Virus record (IMG/VR): IMGVR_UViG_3300049491_000350
Location: 18,751-82,750 of that record
Direction: 5' to 3' (one strand)
Length of the DNA: 64,000 bases
Origin: a virus
Within the stretch, counting starts at the first letter, position 1. Each line of letters opens with the position of its first letter. Positions 26,700 to 37,113 of the stretch are shown here, piece after piece. The notes beneath the pieces were generated by a model. The model was not told the DNA's origin. It worked only from the letters and a program-made list of their open reading frames with translations, and searched no databases. The translations under genes and the position numbers were made by a program.

Positions 26700-29600
26700 T
26701 GGACGAGAAATTACAAAGCATATACGACTTTATGAAAAGTCAGGGAGTTGAAGGGCTTCCTGAATTTCAACAGTTCAAAACTGACTTTGCTGCTAACCCG
26801 GAGACACAGAGAAGCACCCTTGATTTTATGAAATCAAAAGGGGTTGAAGGGTTGCCTGATATAGGCCAGTTCTCTAATGACATCGGCGTAAAAAAAAAAG
26901 ATGGTGGCACAGATTTATCAAATGGGGATTCTATGGAGGGTACTCAAAAGGATACTGCTACATCGGGGTCAGAAGAATCAGGAAGTAATACCTTTGATTT
27001 TTACAAGGCTATTGACCCGATGGGTTTTATGAGAGGAGGGCTTGAGCTTGATTACGATGGCGTGAAAATACCTGTTACATCTTTTGATATACCACAGCCA
27101 CCTGACAGCCGACCATACCCTGAAAGGCTTGGGCAATTCGATACAGGCGAATACAACAAAGCATTTGTTGGCGAAATACAAAACTACCTTACGGATGATA
27201 AGTACATAGGTTCTCCTGAAAGGCAAAAAGCGCAGGAATATGTACAAAACATCAGATTGAAAAATGCGTACAGGAATGACGCATTTTCTTTTAGCGATGT
27301 GAGCATGGCGGAAGCGCAGCGTTTTGCAGACAGGTACGGAGTGGAGCTTGGCACTGAACTTAACGGCGATTACTTTCAGAAAGTAAAAGCGTTAAAGGAT
27401 AAGGTGAACGCAGATACAAAAGAGCAATACACAGAGCATCGTGTTCAAGGTAGAAGCGATTTGCCTTATGAGGTGTTTAATGACAATGGATATAAAAACG
27501 ATGCAGATAACAATACGATAAACAATTTATTTGAAAGGCTTTCTTCTAAGATGGCTGACAGGGGAACTGCTGACGATGCGAAAGATGTGGTGGTGCAGTA
27601 TGCAGACCAGCGCACAATATTTGAAAAGGGCATGGATTACGCAAGCCCGGTTTATGGTGCTGCCAGTTCTGCCGTAAACAACGCTTTGCTTTTTGGCTCA
27701 AAGAAAATAGATGCAAATTTCATAACAGGGTTGAACCAGCGAAAACTTGCAGACCCTGTTGAGTATGCAAGGATTGCAAAACAGATTGCTAACGGAGAGC
27801 CAGTTGCTTCCAATGATTACTTCCGGCTTACTAATGTAGGCTTGTCAATAAACAATTCTGATAACCTTGAAGGCCTTTCAACCGGGAAGCAAACTATTGA
27901 AGATTTCATCTCCAACCACAGGGGCATCATGCAGCAATCTTCCGACCTGCTCTTAAATACAAAAGATGTATTGAAGTCTGCTATTGCTGATGAGCTTGGC
28001 AGCAGGCTTGATGAAAAGGCAGAGAAGGAATCATTGCTTGGCAACAATGTAACAGGGTCGTATATGTACAGCGATGAAGAAATCAATGCGGCATTGCCAG
28101 CCGCACTTCAATCTATTGGCGTAAACAAGGATGACCCAAGAGTGGTTGATGCTATCAATTCAATCAAAGGAGACGAAGGATGGATGGTTGGCATGAATGG
28201 CGTTAAAAAGGGTGGGCTTGTACGTGAGCTATTTAAAGGTGCGGCACAACCTTTCAGGGGCATCGCTGCATGGGGCGATTCTTTTGGAAAGCCATTATCG
28301 CAGGAATACAACGAAGCCAAGAACCAGCAGTTAAGCACATATACGGAGCAACGGCCTGAATCAATGAAAGGAACAGTGCTTAATACATTGAGTGATGCGG
28401 TATATGGGTTAGGGCAGTTTGCATCGCAGGCAGGCCTTGCTTATGCAGGCGGCGAAATTGTTGGTGGCATTGGAGCTTTGGCAGGTGGTGTTGGCGAAGC
28501 TGGTGCTGCCGCAGCTACCGAAACTGCTGCCGCCAGAGGCGCATTGTCCGGGCTTGATGCTGCGGCAGAATCTATTGCCGCAGATGCAGTATCTGCTGGG
28601 AGCAAGATTGGAAACTACCTCCTGCGTAACCGTGAGGCTATATCAACATTTGCAACAGGCTATCTTCAATCATACGACAGCAACCTTAAAACAACTTTAC
28701 AGATGACAGAAGATGATGCTTCTGCAAAGTTGGGGGCGCAGTTCCTTGCTGCAATGGAGGGAGCAAGCGAATTGATTTTACCTGATGTTAAATTAGGCCG
28801 TGAAATAATAGGCGGTTTCAAAAAGGAAGCGATACCCGGACTTCTAAAAAACATTTCTGAAAATATTTTAAAAAAGGGAGTAGATAAAAATGCTTGGGCT
28901 AAAGTTGGTGAATATGCAGGCAAAAGATTATTGAGTGCAGCAGCCACTACCGGGCAGGAAATTGCGGAGGAAGAAATTACGCAGCTTGCAAATTATGCAA
29001 CTAACGTTGTGCTTAACCCTAAGCAGGCAGGCAACCGTGATTTAGGGGATGAATTATTTAAGACTGCTGTATCAACGGCGGTATCCATGTCTATACCAGC
29101 ATTCCTCCGTAGCGGCGGTGGCAACCATAATACAGGGCTTGATAATAATAAAGCTGCTCTTGTCCTTGCTTCTGCAAACCTGACAACCATTCAGGATTAC
29201 ATAAACACTGCCGTTAGTAAAGGCATGATGAACCCGGATGAGGCTTCTGCTAAAATGCAAATAGTTAACACGGCTCATTCTATTGCTTCTCAAATGCCAG
29301 CAAATAAGAATGACGGAACTAAAATGAATATAACTGAACGGGCAGAATATTTATACAGCAGGACAAAGGAGGCTGCTCTTGCAGATGCAATAACCAAAAC
29401 TACTGATGATGTTTTAAAAGAAAGGTACAAGAAGGAAATAGCCGAGGAACAGGCTTTAAGAAAAGGCCTTATTGAGAAAACAGAAACAAGGTTTGATGGC
29501 AAATACCTTTCTGATAAAGAGCGCAATATTTTTGTCAATAAGCAATCAGAGCTTGCACGGATTGATACACGGCTGGCTGAAAACCCGGATGATAAAACAC

Positions 29601-32600
29601 TGGTGCGCCAGCGCAATTCTTTGCGTTCCGATATTTACCGCATACGTGATGGCAATTACTTCGGCGCAGTAAATAATATATCAAGGCGTATGGGTGTCCA
29701 GTACAATGGCATGGAGAGGGATGAGTACAACCGGGTAGTAGAACCTGCGGCTAATAATGCTGGCAGGTTTTCAACGTTCAATATAAAAGATGGCGATGAA
29801 ATTGTTTTGCCAAACAATGAGAAGATGACTGTCGTTAGCGCAGATGAAAACAGGATAGTAATGGATGATGGCTCTGGCAAAAACGATTTGATTTTTGACG
29901 GCAAATCAGAATTTGAAAATGTTTTTATACCTACCTTTTTTTCTGGCAACAAACAGTTTGCCCAGCTTAACCCAACTATACATGCACAGGCTGTACAGTT
30001 CAGGAAGAAACTGCTTAATGAGCCTAACGCTGACGTACATAATATTGCTGTTAATTATGTACGGAACAATGGCATTGCCAACGATATTGATACAAGGCCA
30101 GTTACTTCCCTTAACGAAAAAGAATCTGCGGATAGAGCCAAAAGATTTGAGCAGGTTGTACATGCGCCAAAGGAGAAGGCTACAATAGATTCATACGAAG
30201 CCCTTAAAAAAGAAACGCTTGCACAATGGAATGCGATTACGGATGCAGGTTATAACCTTGAGCTATGGAGTGGCAAGGGAGAGCCTTATTCTTCTTCTAA
30301 GGCAATGACCGATGACGTTAGGGAGAATAAACATTTATGGATACTGCCTACACTGAATGAGTTTGGCAGCAATGAAGATTTTGATGCCAGCGAAAACCCA
30401 TTGCTTGAAAAGACAGGCATGGTTGCCAGTGGCATGGAGCTTACTTATAACGATGTGTTCCGGGGCGTACATGATTTCTTTGGCCATGCCCATATTGGAA
30501 ACCAGTTTGGTGCTATTGGTGAGGAGAACGCATGGAGGTCTCACTCTCAAATGTATTCCCCTCTGGCAAGGAAAGCTATGACGATGGAGACCCGGATGCA
30601 AAACTCATGGGTGAATTTCAGTGGAGAGAATGTTGCAGCATTGAACTTGTTCAAAGAAGCTGCAACGCTGGAAAAACAGTCAAAGGATAAGAGCGGCAAT
30701 ATTATTGACCGTGATAAATATGAGCAGTCTATTGCGCTTAAAAAGGAAGCACAGTTGAAATTTAAGTTTGCAGACCAGAAGGTAGCTGTGGCATCCGATG
30801 AAGATGTGCAGATGAGAGGTGCTTACGATAATGTACAGGAAGGGCTTGACCAGCCATCAAGTATAACCCAATACAAGAAAGGTGAAACTGTTTCACTTGC
30901 AGACTTACAAAACGAGTGGCCTGTAACTAACGAAGGGATGGTTGATATGTTCCAGTGGGGCAAGTCTCAAGATGTACAGATTGGATTCCGGGCAATGCGC
31001 CAGACCGATGGCATTGCCTTTTACAATCCTTTAAGCGATGAGATATACTTCAACGTTAGCCATCCTGAATTTAAGAGCCTGACAGTTGCAGATACACAGG
31101 AGTTCTTGGCACATGAGCTTATCCATAAAGCTGCCCACTATTCTTTTGAAAACAACCCGGAGCTTGCTGGTGAGTTCAATAAGGATGCAGGCAAGGTGAT
31201 TGCCTTCTTGAAGCAGCAGGATATAACCAAACTTGATGCCACCACACAGAAGTACATCTCGTTCATGCTTGAAGATAACGCAGACCCACAAGAGCTTATC
31301 ACGTATGGTATGACTAATCCTTATATAGCGCAATGGTTTGCATCTCTTGAATACAATGCCAGCGAACAGGGGCAAAAAAGCGGTAGCGTATGGCAGTGGA
31401 TGAAAGAAAAAATATTACGCTTTGTAAGCAATATAGTTAAAGGTAAAAGCGTTTTAGATGAGACAGCCAGACTGCTTGATAAATATGTGAAGTTTGGGCT
31501 TCAAACAAGAATGAGTGAACGTGAACAATTGCATAGCCAGATATTAGAACAGTTGAATAACTCAACTGTTCCCGACACTATGAAGATTGGCATTCGCAGT
31601 GCGCCAGCAGAAGATGTAATCAATTTCATTTACGAACAGGCTACCAATACTACTAACGCAGATGGGCAATTGTATAGCGGCAGGGAAGCTCTTGAGCAGC
31701 AGTTTGGAAAGGAACTTGTTGATAGGGTAGTTGATTATAAGCAGCGTGAAATATCTGCACCACTGGCTGCTAACAAACCTCTGGAAGGCAAACCTGAAAG
31801 GCTCGACAATGAAAGCGCATTTGATTATGCCAAGAGGGTACGTGAATGGTACAACAAAGCAAGGCAGGACAAAGAGCTTGATTCAAAAGACAGGCGCAAG
31901 GCGCAGGTTGAATCCATAGAGGAACGTGATTACCTTGCCCACATACGGGATGGGGTAGCCCTGTTGAAAATCAATGCAGGCATAAGCATAGAAGATTTCA
32001 ACAAGCAATTGAATATCCCTGCGGATAATCTTGAGACCTATATAGCATCGCTGCAACAGTTGACAGAAGATAAAGAGGATGCTGCTGCAAACAAAAATGC
32101 GAAGGCTGTACTTGATGCTTTGCGCCAGCAATACCCGGAGAGGGTAACTATGACAGAGGTAGAGCTTCTCCGTAAGCAATACAATGCCTACAACAATGGA
32201 TACCGCAAGGCAATGAATACTGCCAGAAAAAACCTGTCTAAGGCTACCAAAGAGTTCAACGAAAATTATAAACTGCTAAAGGCATACAAGAATGCAGAGC
32301 GGCAGCAGATGGCTGCTGACCTTAAAGGTAAATCTGCGGCTGAAAGAAACGAGTTGATAAAAAAGAAAAATGAGGAACGCAGGCAAAAAGTCTTAGCTCT
32401 TAAAGATAAGATGGAGCAGGCGAAGAAAGATTATGAGCAGAAGGTTGCTGACATCAAAGACAGGAATAAATACTTCCGAGATAAGGTTGCTGATATTCTT
32501 ACTGACCTGTACAAGTCTGGCGCACTGAAAGGAGTAACATTCACTGAACAAGAATTATTGCAACTTGCCGCTACTGCTGGCAACGTATATACGAACAAGA

Positions 32601-35600
32601 CATTTAAAAAACTGCAACAGGTAATAGACAAGCTGATAAACAAAGCTGACTATTATAATAAACTTACTGATGCAAGGAAAGCCCAGAGAGAAGCAAAGCG
32701 TATAGTTAAGAGCGGCGTGGTTACACAGAATGACATAGCTGTTATTAAAGAACTAACTGGCATGAATGTGTCTGACGTAACTGATTTGGATAAGTACCTA
32801 AGCATACTGAAAGACTTTAACGACAGCAGGGTTGTAAAGACTTCGCCTATTCGCCAGTACACTAACGATGCTATATCTGATTTCATTACAACAGAAAAAG
32901 ACGCACAGCTTGGCAATTACAGGCAGGAGATAAAAGACGAAATGGATGACCTTAAATCATCTCTCGATTATACTGTTGCATCTCAAACAGTTTCCATTAC
33001 TGCGCCAGATGGAGTTGATATTGAAAAAGAAATAAACGGCATTATCGCTTCCAATGAAATGTCTTTTGGTGAAAAGAGAAAAGCGATTGGCGAAATTGAC
33101 AATGCTGTTGCTGGCCTGTCATCAAAAATAAGTGAGACCCTTGACGGCATCAATACAGATGCCATTGTATTTGACGATATAAGGAACTCTGCTGACGATA
33201 CAACCTCTCCACAACACGAAGGGCTGATTACTGCGCTTGAAGATGTGATGGCTGCACAGCAGGCTATAATTGATTTAGACGACACTTCCCTGACAGATGA
33301 ACAACGGTATAAATTAAAAGTATTGAAAGATGTGGTGCTTGACGGCATGGATGCAAATGAGCTTCGTTTGTTTTCCAATGTTCTTAATAATTACATTGAC
33401 AACAATGACGATAGCGGATTTGATTATATCGAATCAATTTATCTGGCACAGGAGAGCGTAAGGGAAATGACAGACTACATGCTGGATAACCATATTGTTT
33501 TAAAGGACAACGCATACGATGGAAAGGTGCTGGGTAAAACATTTGAATCGCTGTCAAGCGTGGAGCAGGTGTTCCTTCACATAGCAAACTCTGGTGCAGT
33601 GTTCACATCAAAGTTATTTAATTGGGCTGGCGTAAACAAGTTTCAACAGCAGGCGCAAAAAGCGTACAATCATTATCGTGAACAATTTCAAACACCACTT
33701 GAGGAGATATTGAACAGGAACAAAAAGGAAATGGATATACATGCCAATACCCGGATGCAGGTGTTCAGCATATTAAACCAGTCTATTCAAAATTCCAGCT
33801 TATTGGAAAAGAATAAAGAGTTGCTGAAAAGGATTGATGAAATGTATTCTGATATTGGCATAAAGCGTCAGGGCAATAATCAGGAAAAGGCCGAAGCTGA
33901 AATAGAATACGCACAAGTTGAATCCCTTCGCTTGCTTGTTGCAGACAGGGCAGGTATTGATTGGGCAGATGCAGACCAGCGCAAGCTGCTTACTAAAGAA
34001 ATCTTTGATAATTCAACTGGCGAATATTTAGACCCAGCAGAGAAAGAGGTGTACGCACTGGTTCAGAAATTCTATGGCGATACCAAGCAGACATTCCAGC
34101 AGACAATGAACGGATTACTGAATGAGAAGTTTGAGGCTTGGGATAATTACAGCCCTGATTCATTCAGGAATCTTAATGGCGGCGTAGTTGCAGTGGATGA
34201 GAACTCATGGAAGGGTTCAGCATTTGCTGCTCAACAGAACGGGTACACGCTTACTGGCGGAGCAACAAACCAGCGTGTCAAGGGAAACAGGGTGCGGCTT
34301 GCAAAGGTTGGCGATAACCAGAGGGTGTTCAGGATGGATTATCTTGGCCTCAATGGTAAGAACATAATGTCTATGCTGCATGACGTGTACACTGCTAAAG
34401 AGCGCATGGTTATGTATAACGTATTGAAGTCAGAGGACTTCATCAAAAACGTTGGAACATCGAACCATGAGACGATGAAGAAAACAATTACTCGCCACGT
34501 AAACAATGAGGTTGGATTACAGAAGCTGGAACAGGATGCGGTTAGTAAGAATATAAGGGCTGTTGCAAATGAAGTTGGGCAACTTGCCACCAAGCGTCAG
34601 CTATATTCATTCTCTGCATTCGTTAAGCAAAGCATATCCGCATACTCAAATACGGCAGTGTACATGGCATTGAACGGCAGCATGGATTCTTTTCTTGAAG
34701 GTGTACGTGCTGCGGCAAATGACTTGGATGCAAATGAATTGCTGCATGGCCAGCAGGTAGGAAGGAGGGGAGAGACAAAGGCAGGCCTCAATATCTTTAA
34801 TGATTTCAATAAAGAGAAAGAGCTTGCAGCGCAGGATAAAGATAAATCTGTTTTCAAAAAATACTACGACAAGGTGGTGCATGGTGAAAACAAATACACT
34901 GGCGAAAGGGCAAAGCGTATGGGGTACTTCATTGAGAAGGGCGATGTGGTTGCCGCCAGAGGTTCTTGGCTTGCCTATTACGCACAACACCTTGTTAAGA
35001 ATGGCGTGGTTACAAACGCTTCTGATATTGATTGGGCTAACGAGAACCAGAACCCTAATCAGGAGGCTGTGTCATACGCACAGATAATGACCAGTAATGC
35101 AATGAACGTAAATGCAAACTCATCACGCAGCGAATTTCAGCAAAGCACTTCTGGTGGTCTGGTGTTTGTTAAGGCGATGCTTGCTGCATTCAGTTCATTC
35201 CAATTTAATAAAAGCGTCAGCCTGTTCAACAACTTGCGCTCCCTATCTAAAGGAAGCTATGCCACTATTCTTGATTCTAATGGGCAGGAGCAAATCATTA
35301 AGGCATCGGAAGAACAGCGCAAAGATGAAATCAATACATCTTACAAAACATTACTGGCATCGCTATCCGAAGAAATGATTTTCAATGCAGCGAAGCTGGG
35401 CATAGGGTACACGCTGTATAAAACAATTCCATTCCTGCTTGGCTCACTGTTTGGAGGAGACGATGATGAAACAAAAAAGAGAAAGAAAATAATCAGCCAA
35501 GAAGGGGAGCAATCTTATTGGGATAACGCAGGCATTAAATGGTGGACAAATGTATTCAATGGGTTTGCGTTATCAATAATACCAGACATCGCACAGAAGC

Positions 35601-36211
35601 AATTGAACTCCGGGGTTAACGAAATCGCTAAGGCTTCTGGCGGAGATAAAATATTTTACGAACCGAAACAAAAAAGCGGACAGTCATCACTAATGGGTTC
35701 ATTTCAGGCAGCAGCACAAGATGTGCCAGAGGACGTATCGAGGCTGTACGAATATTTATTTAAGCACACAGCCAGCGATGGAAGCCCTGTTACTGTGTCA
35801 AGCAAAGACAAAGGGATGGCATTGCTGGGCTTATTGAGCGATGGTGCAGGCTTTACTGGATATGGAGACGCAGACCTTAACAGGGTGCTACATGCCCACA
35901 TCAAACAGGCGCAGGTAGATAACGATGCAAATTTCAAGAAGCCTTATACTATCCTTATGAACGACCCGGACAAGGGGCGTGTGGTAACAGTGAACAAAGA
36001 GAAGATAGAATTGACTGATGACCAGACCGATTTCTTTAATGATAAAAGGAAGGAGTATTTTGACAAGATGCCTAAGACTGTCATAGACGCAATGGATAAA
36101 AACGAGACCGTTAAGCAACGAATGAATACAGCCGCCACTACGTTTGCGAAAGCTGCAACCATGCTCAAGTATGGGGAGCAGATACGGGAAGCCATAAAGA
36201 AAGCGAAGTAA
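26699..36211 (+). CDS. Giant 3170-aa multidomain (polyvalent-type) internal virion protein
   Basis: The N-terminus has two copies of a short repeat (YDFMKSQGVEGLPEFQQF-type, residues 7-26 and 41-60). An Ala/Gly-rich hydrophobic region lies at about 564-620. At 1252-1305 is a DVFRGVHDFFGHAHIG segment followed by ENAWRSHSQMYSPLAR-type residues, a domain I recognise from giant phage ejection/polyvalent proteins. A zincin-type HELIH (1472-1476) marks a metallopeptidase domain. A long coiled coil covers about 1820-1925, and a hydrophobic segment with FLLGSLFGGDDDE lies near 2914. Such proteins are carried in the head and injected ahead of the DNA, where they protect it or process host proteins. 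No vRNAP motif (DFDGD) was seen. Note the absence of a Cys-based autoprocessing site. Confidence 0.75.
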   Translation: MDEKLQSIYDFMKSQGVEGLPEFQQFKTDFAANPETQRSTLDFMKSKGVEGLPDIGQFSNDIGVKKKDGGTDLSNGDSMEGTQKDTATSGSEESGSNTFDFYKAIDPMGFMRGGLELDYDGVKIPVTSFDIPQPPDSRPYPERLGQFDTGEYNKAFVGEIQNYLTDDKYIGSPERQKAQEYVQNIRLKNAYRNDAFSFSDVSMAEAQRFADRYGVELGTELNGDYFQKVKALKDKVNADTKEQYTEHRVQGRSDLPYEVFNDNGYKNDADNNTINNLFERLSSKMADRGTADDAKDVVVQYADQRTIFEKGMDYASPVYGAASSAVNNALLFGSKKIDANFITGLNQRKLADPVEYARIAKQIANGEPVASNDYFRLTNVGLSINNSDNLEGLSTGKQTIEDFISNHRGIMQQSSDLLLNTKDVLKSAIADELGSRLDEKAEKESLLGNNVTGSYMYSDEEINAALPAALQSIGVNKDDPRVVDAINSIKGDEGWMVGMNGVKKGGLVRELFKGAAQPFRGIAAWGDSFGKPLSQEYNEAKNQQLSTYTEQRPESMKGTVLNTLSDAVYGLGQFASQAGLAYAGGEIVGGIGALAGGVGEAGAAAATETAAARGALSGLDAAAESIAADAVSAGSKIGNYLLRNREAISTFATGYLQSYDSNLKTTLQMTEDDASAKLGAQFLAAMEGASELILPDVKLGREIIGGFKKEAIPGLLKNISENILKKGVDKNAWAKVGEYAGKRLLSAAATTGQEIAEEEITQLANYATNVVLNPKQAGNRDLGDELFKTAVSTAVSMSIPAFLRSGGGNHNTGLDNNKAALVLASANLTTIQDYINTAVSKGMMNPDEASAKMQIVNTAHSIASQMPANKNDGTKMNITERAEYLYSRTKEAALADAITKTTDDVLKERYKKEIAEEQALRKGLIEKTETRFDGKYLSDKERNIFVNKQSELARIDTRLAENPDDKTLVRQRNSLRSDIYRIRDGNYFGAVNNISRRMGVQYNGMERDEYNRVVEPAANNAGRFSTFNIKDGDEIVLPNNEKMTVVSADENRIVMDDGSGKNDLIFDGKSEFENVFIPTFFSGNKQFAQLNPTIHAQAVQFRKKLLNEPNADVHNIAVNYVRNNGIANDIDTRPVTSLNEKESADRAKRFEQVVHAPKEKATIDSYEALKKETLAQWNAITDAGYNLELWSGKGEPYSSSKAMTDDVRENKHLWILPTLNEFGSNEDFDASENPLLEKTGMVASGMELTYNDVFRGVHDFFGHAHIGNQFGAIGEENAWRSHSQMYSPLARKAMTMETRMQNSWVNFSGENVAALNLFKEAATLEKQSKDKSGNIIDRDKYEQSIALKKEAQLKFKFADQKVAVASDEDVQMRGAYDNVQEGLDQPSSITQYKKGETVSLADLQNEWPVTNEGMVDMFQWGKSQDVQIGFRAMRQTDGIAFYNPLSDEIYFNVSHPEFKSLTVADTQEFLAHELIHKAAHYSFENNPELAGEFNKDAGKVIAFLKQQDITKLDATTQKYISFMLEDNADPQELITYGMTNPYIAQWFASLEYNASEQGQKSGSVWQWMKEKILRFVSNIVKGKSVLDETARLLDKYVKFGLQTRMSEREQLHSQILEQLNNSTVPDTMKIGIRSAPAEDVINFIYEQATNTTNADGQLYSGREALEQQFGKELVDRVVDYKQREISAPLAANKPLEGKPERLDNESAFDYAKRVREWYNKARQDKELDSKDRRKAQVESIEERDYLAHIRDGVALLKINAGISIEDFNKQLNIPADNLETYIASLQQLTEDKEDAAANKNAKAVLDALRQQYPERVTMTEVELLRKQYNAYNNGYRKAMNTARKNLSKATKEFNENYKLLKAYKNAERQQMAADLKGKSAAERNELIKKKNEERRQKVLALKDKMEQAKKDYEQKVADIKDRNKYFRDKVADILTDLYKSGALKGVTFTEQELLQLAATAGNVYTNKTFKKLQQVIDKLINKADYYNKLTDARKAQREAKRIVKSGVVTQNDIAVIKELTGMNVSDVTDLDKYLSILKDFNDSRVVKTSPIRQYTNDAISDFITTEKDAQLGNYRQEIKDEMDDLKSSLDYTVASQTVSITAPDGVDIEKEINGIIASNEMSFGEKRKAIGEIDNAVAGLSSKISETLDGINTDAIVFDDIRNSADDTTSPQHEGLITALEDVMAAQQAIIDLDDTSLTDEQRYKLKVLKDVVLDGMDANELRLFSNVLNNYIDNNDDSGFDYIESIYLAQESVREMTDYMLDNHIVLKDNAYDGKVLGKTFESLSSVEQVFLHIANSGAVFTSKLFNWAGVNKFQQQAQKAYNHYREQFQTPLEEILNRNKKEMDIHANTRMQVFSILNQSIQNSSLLEKNKELLKRIDEMYSDIGIKRQGNNQEKAEAEIEYAQVESLRLLVADRAGIDWADADQRKLLTKEIFDNSTGEYLDPAEKEVYALVQKFYGDTKQTFQQTMNGLLNEKFEAWDNYSPDSFRNLNGGVVAVDENSWKGSAFAAQQNGYTLTGGATNQRVKGNRVRLAKVGDNQRVFRMDYLGLNGKNIMSMLHDVYTAKERMVMYNVLKSEDFIKNVGTSNHETMKKTITRHVNNEVGLQKLEQDAVSKNIRAVANEVGQLATKRQLYSFSAFVKQSISAYSNTAVYMALNGSMDSFLEGVRAAANDLDANELLHGQQVGRRGETKAGLNIFNDFNKEKELAAQDKDKSVFKKYYDKVVHGENKYTGERAKRMGYFIEKGDVVAARGSWLAYYAQHLVKNGVVTNASDIDWANENQNPNQEAVSYAQIMTSNAMNVNANSSRSEFQQSTSGGLVFVKAMLAAFSSFQFNKSVSLFNNLRSLSKGSYATILDSNGQEQIIKASEEQRKDEINTSYKTLLASLSEEMIFNAAKLGIGYTLYKTIPFLLGSLFGGDDDETKKRKKIISQEGEQSYWDNAGIKWWTNVFNGFALSIIPDIAQKQLNSGVNEIAKASGGDKIFYEPKQKSGQSSLMGSFQAAAQDVPEDVSRLYEYLFKHTASDGSPVTVSSKDKGMALLGLLSDGAGFTGYGDADLNRVLHAHIKQAQVDNDANFKKPYTILMNDPDKGRVVTVNKEKIELTDDQTDFFNDKRKEYFDKMPKTVIDAMDKNETVKQRMNTAATTFAKAATMLKYGEQIREAIKKAK

Positions 36212-36236
36212 ATTATAAATGAAATCATTTATAATT
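36211..36236. promoter_or_regulatory. Perfect 12-bp inverted repeat after the giant gene
   Basis: AATTATAAATGA and TCATTTATAATT separated by 2 nt. It overlaps the last base of the stop codon. Bases 36212-36234 match the element at 6565-6587 in 22 of 23 positions, so this is a shared intergenic element rather than random AT sequence. Confidence 0.5.
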
Positions 36237-36242
36237 CCGAGA

Positions 36243-36274
36243 AGCCTGCTTGTATTAACTACGGCAGGCTTTTA
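36243..36274 (+). terminator. Intrinsic terminator after the giant virion gene
   Basis: Stem AGCCTGC/GCAGGCT (7 bp), 14-nt loop, then TTTTATTTT. It separates the virion-ejection genes from the endolysin and fibre genes. Confidence 0.8.
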
Positions 36275-36287
36275 TTTTGCATTAAAA

Positions 36288-36299
36288 TAAAATATTTTA
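36288..36299. repeat. Boundary palindrome TAAAATATTTTA (copy 10)
   Basis: Perfect palindrome with a 2-nt gap to the ATG at 36302. Confidence 0.85.
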
Positions 36300-36301
36300 T
36301 T

Positions 36302-36775
36302 ATGGCAGACATTACAAAAGGGGCGAAGATATTGGGTATCGCCTCAAAAGAAGTTGGATATACTGAAATCCCTGCTAACACTAACAAGACAAAATACGGA
36401 AAGTGGTTTGGCTTTGATGGTGTTGCATGGTGCGGCATATTCGTTAGCTGGTGTTATTTCATGGCTGGATTCCCGTTGCCTAATATCGGGTTTTCAAAAG
36501 GCTATGCAGGATGCCAGACTGCGGTTGCTTTCTTTAGAAAGAAAGGCTGGATTGTAACAGACCCACAGGAGGGCGACATTGTTTTCTTTGACTGGAATAA
36601 CGATGGCAGGTATGACCACACAGGATTGTTTAAAAAACGACTGGATGAAAGCCATTTCTCAACCTACGAAGGCAACACTTCCTTGACTAACCAGAGCAAT
36701 GGCGGTCAGGTCATGGAAAGAAAAAGAACGTTTGGCGCAGGCGTGGTATTTGTCCGCATACCTAATTCAAAATAA
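36302..36775 (+). CDS. CHAP-domain endolysin (amidase/peptidase)
   Basis: 157 aa, a single CHAP domain of the NlpC/P60-like Cys-His type. Catalytic Cys44 lies in AWCGIFVSWCY, His106 in RYDHTGLF, and Glu123/Asn125 in YEGNTSL, in the order and spacing expected for the catalytic triad. It cleaves peptidoglycan cross-links or the amide bond of the stem peptide. No signal peptide or membrane segment, so it needs a holin or other export, which the downstream small membrane genes could supply. The length is typical of a minimal CHAP endolysin. Confidence 0.88.
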   Translation: MADITKGAKILGIASKEVGYTEIPANTNKTKYGKWFGFDGVAWCGIFVSWCYFMAGFPLPNIGFSKGYAGCQTAVAFFRKKGWIVTDPQEGDIVFFDWNNDGRYDHTGLFKKRLDESHFSTYEGNTSLTNQSNGGQVMERKRTFGAGVVFVRIPNSK

Positions 36776-36788
36776 TCCCTTTAAATAA

Positions 36789-37091
36789 ATGGCAATGAAA
36801 CTGAAAACATTTGAGTACACGATTCTTGACGGAGAATTACTGCCATGTTCTAAAGAGATTGTAATAGACCTTGATAAAACAGATATAGTAGGCATCAGGA
36901 AAGGGAGCGTATTGAGCGGCGTTCAGTACATAGAAAAGACTGCACTGTTTATTGTGTTCAATGACCATTCATACGGCAACGAAGCAATTAATACCTCTGA
37001 CTTTATTGACACATCAAACCAATGCTGCGGTGCTAAAGATGCAGGGTCTCAAGATTTTGACGACACCGACTTTAATGACGATTTTAATTAA
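36789..37091 (+). CDS. Unknown 100-aa acidic protein
   Basis: Not recognised. Beta-rich N-terminus (TFEYTILDGELLPCSKEIVIDLD), then an acidic C-terminal tail with FDDTDFNDDFN. The open frame in the +1 phase over its end is the 5' extension of the next gene and is not coding. It lies in the fibre region and may be a small virion component or chaperone. No function assigned. Confidence 0.6.
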   Translation: MAMKLKTFEYTILDGELLPCSKEIVIDLDKTDIVGIRKGSVLSGVQYIEKTALFIVFNDHSYGNEAINTSDFIDTSNQCCGAKDAGSQDFDDTDFNDDFN

Positions 37092-37113
37092 CGAATTAAC
37101 AAACAAAAAAACG

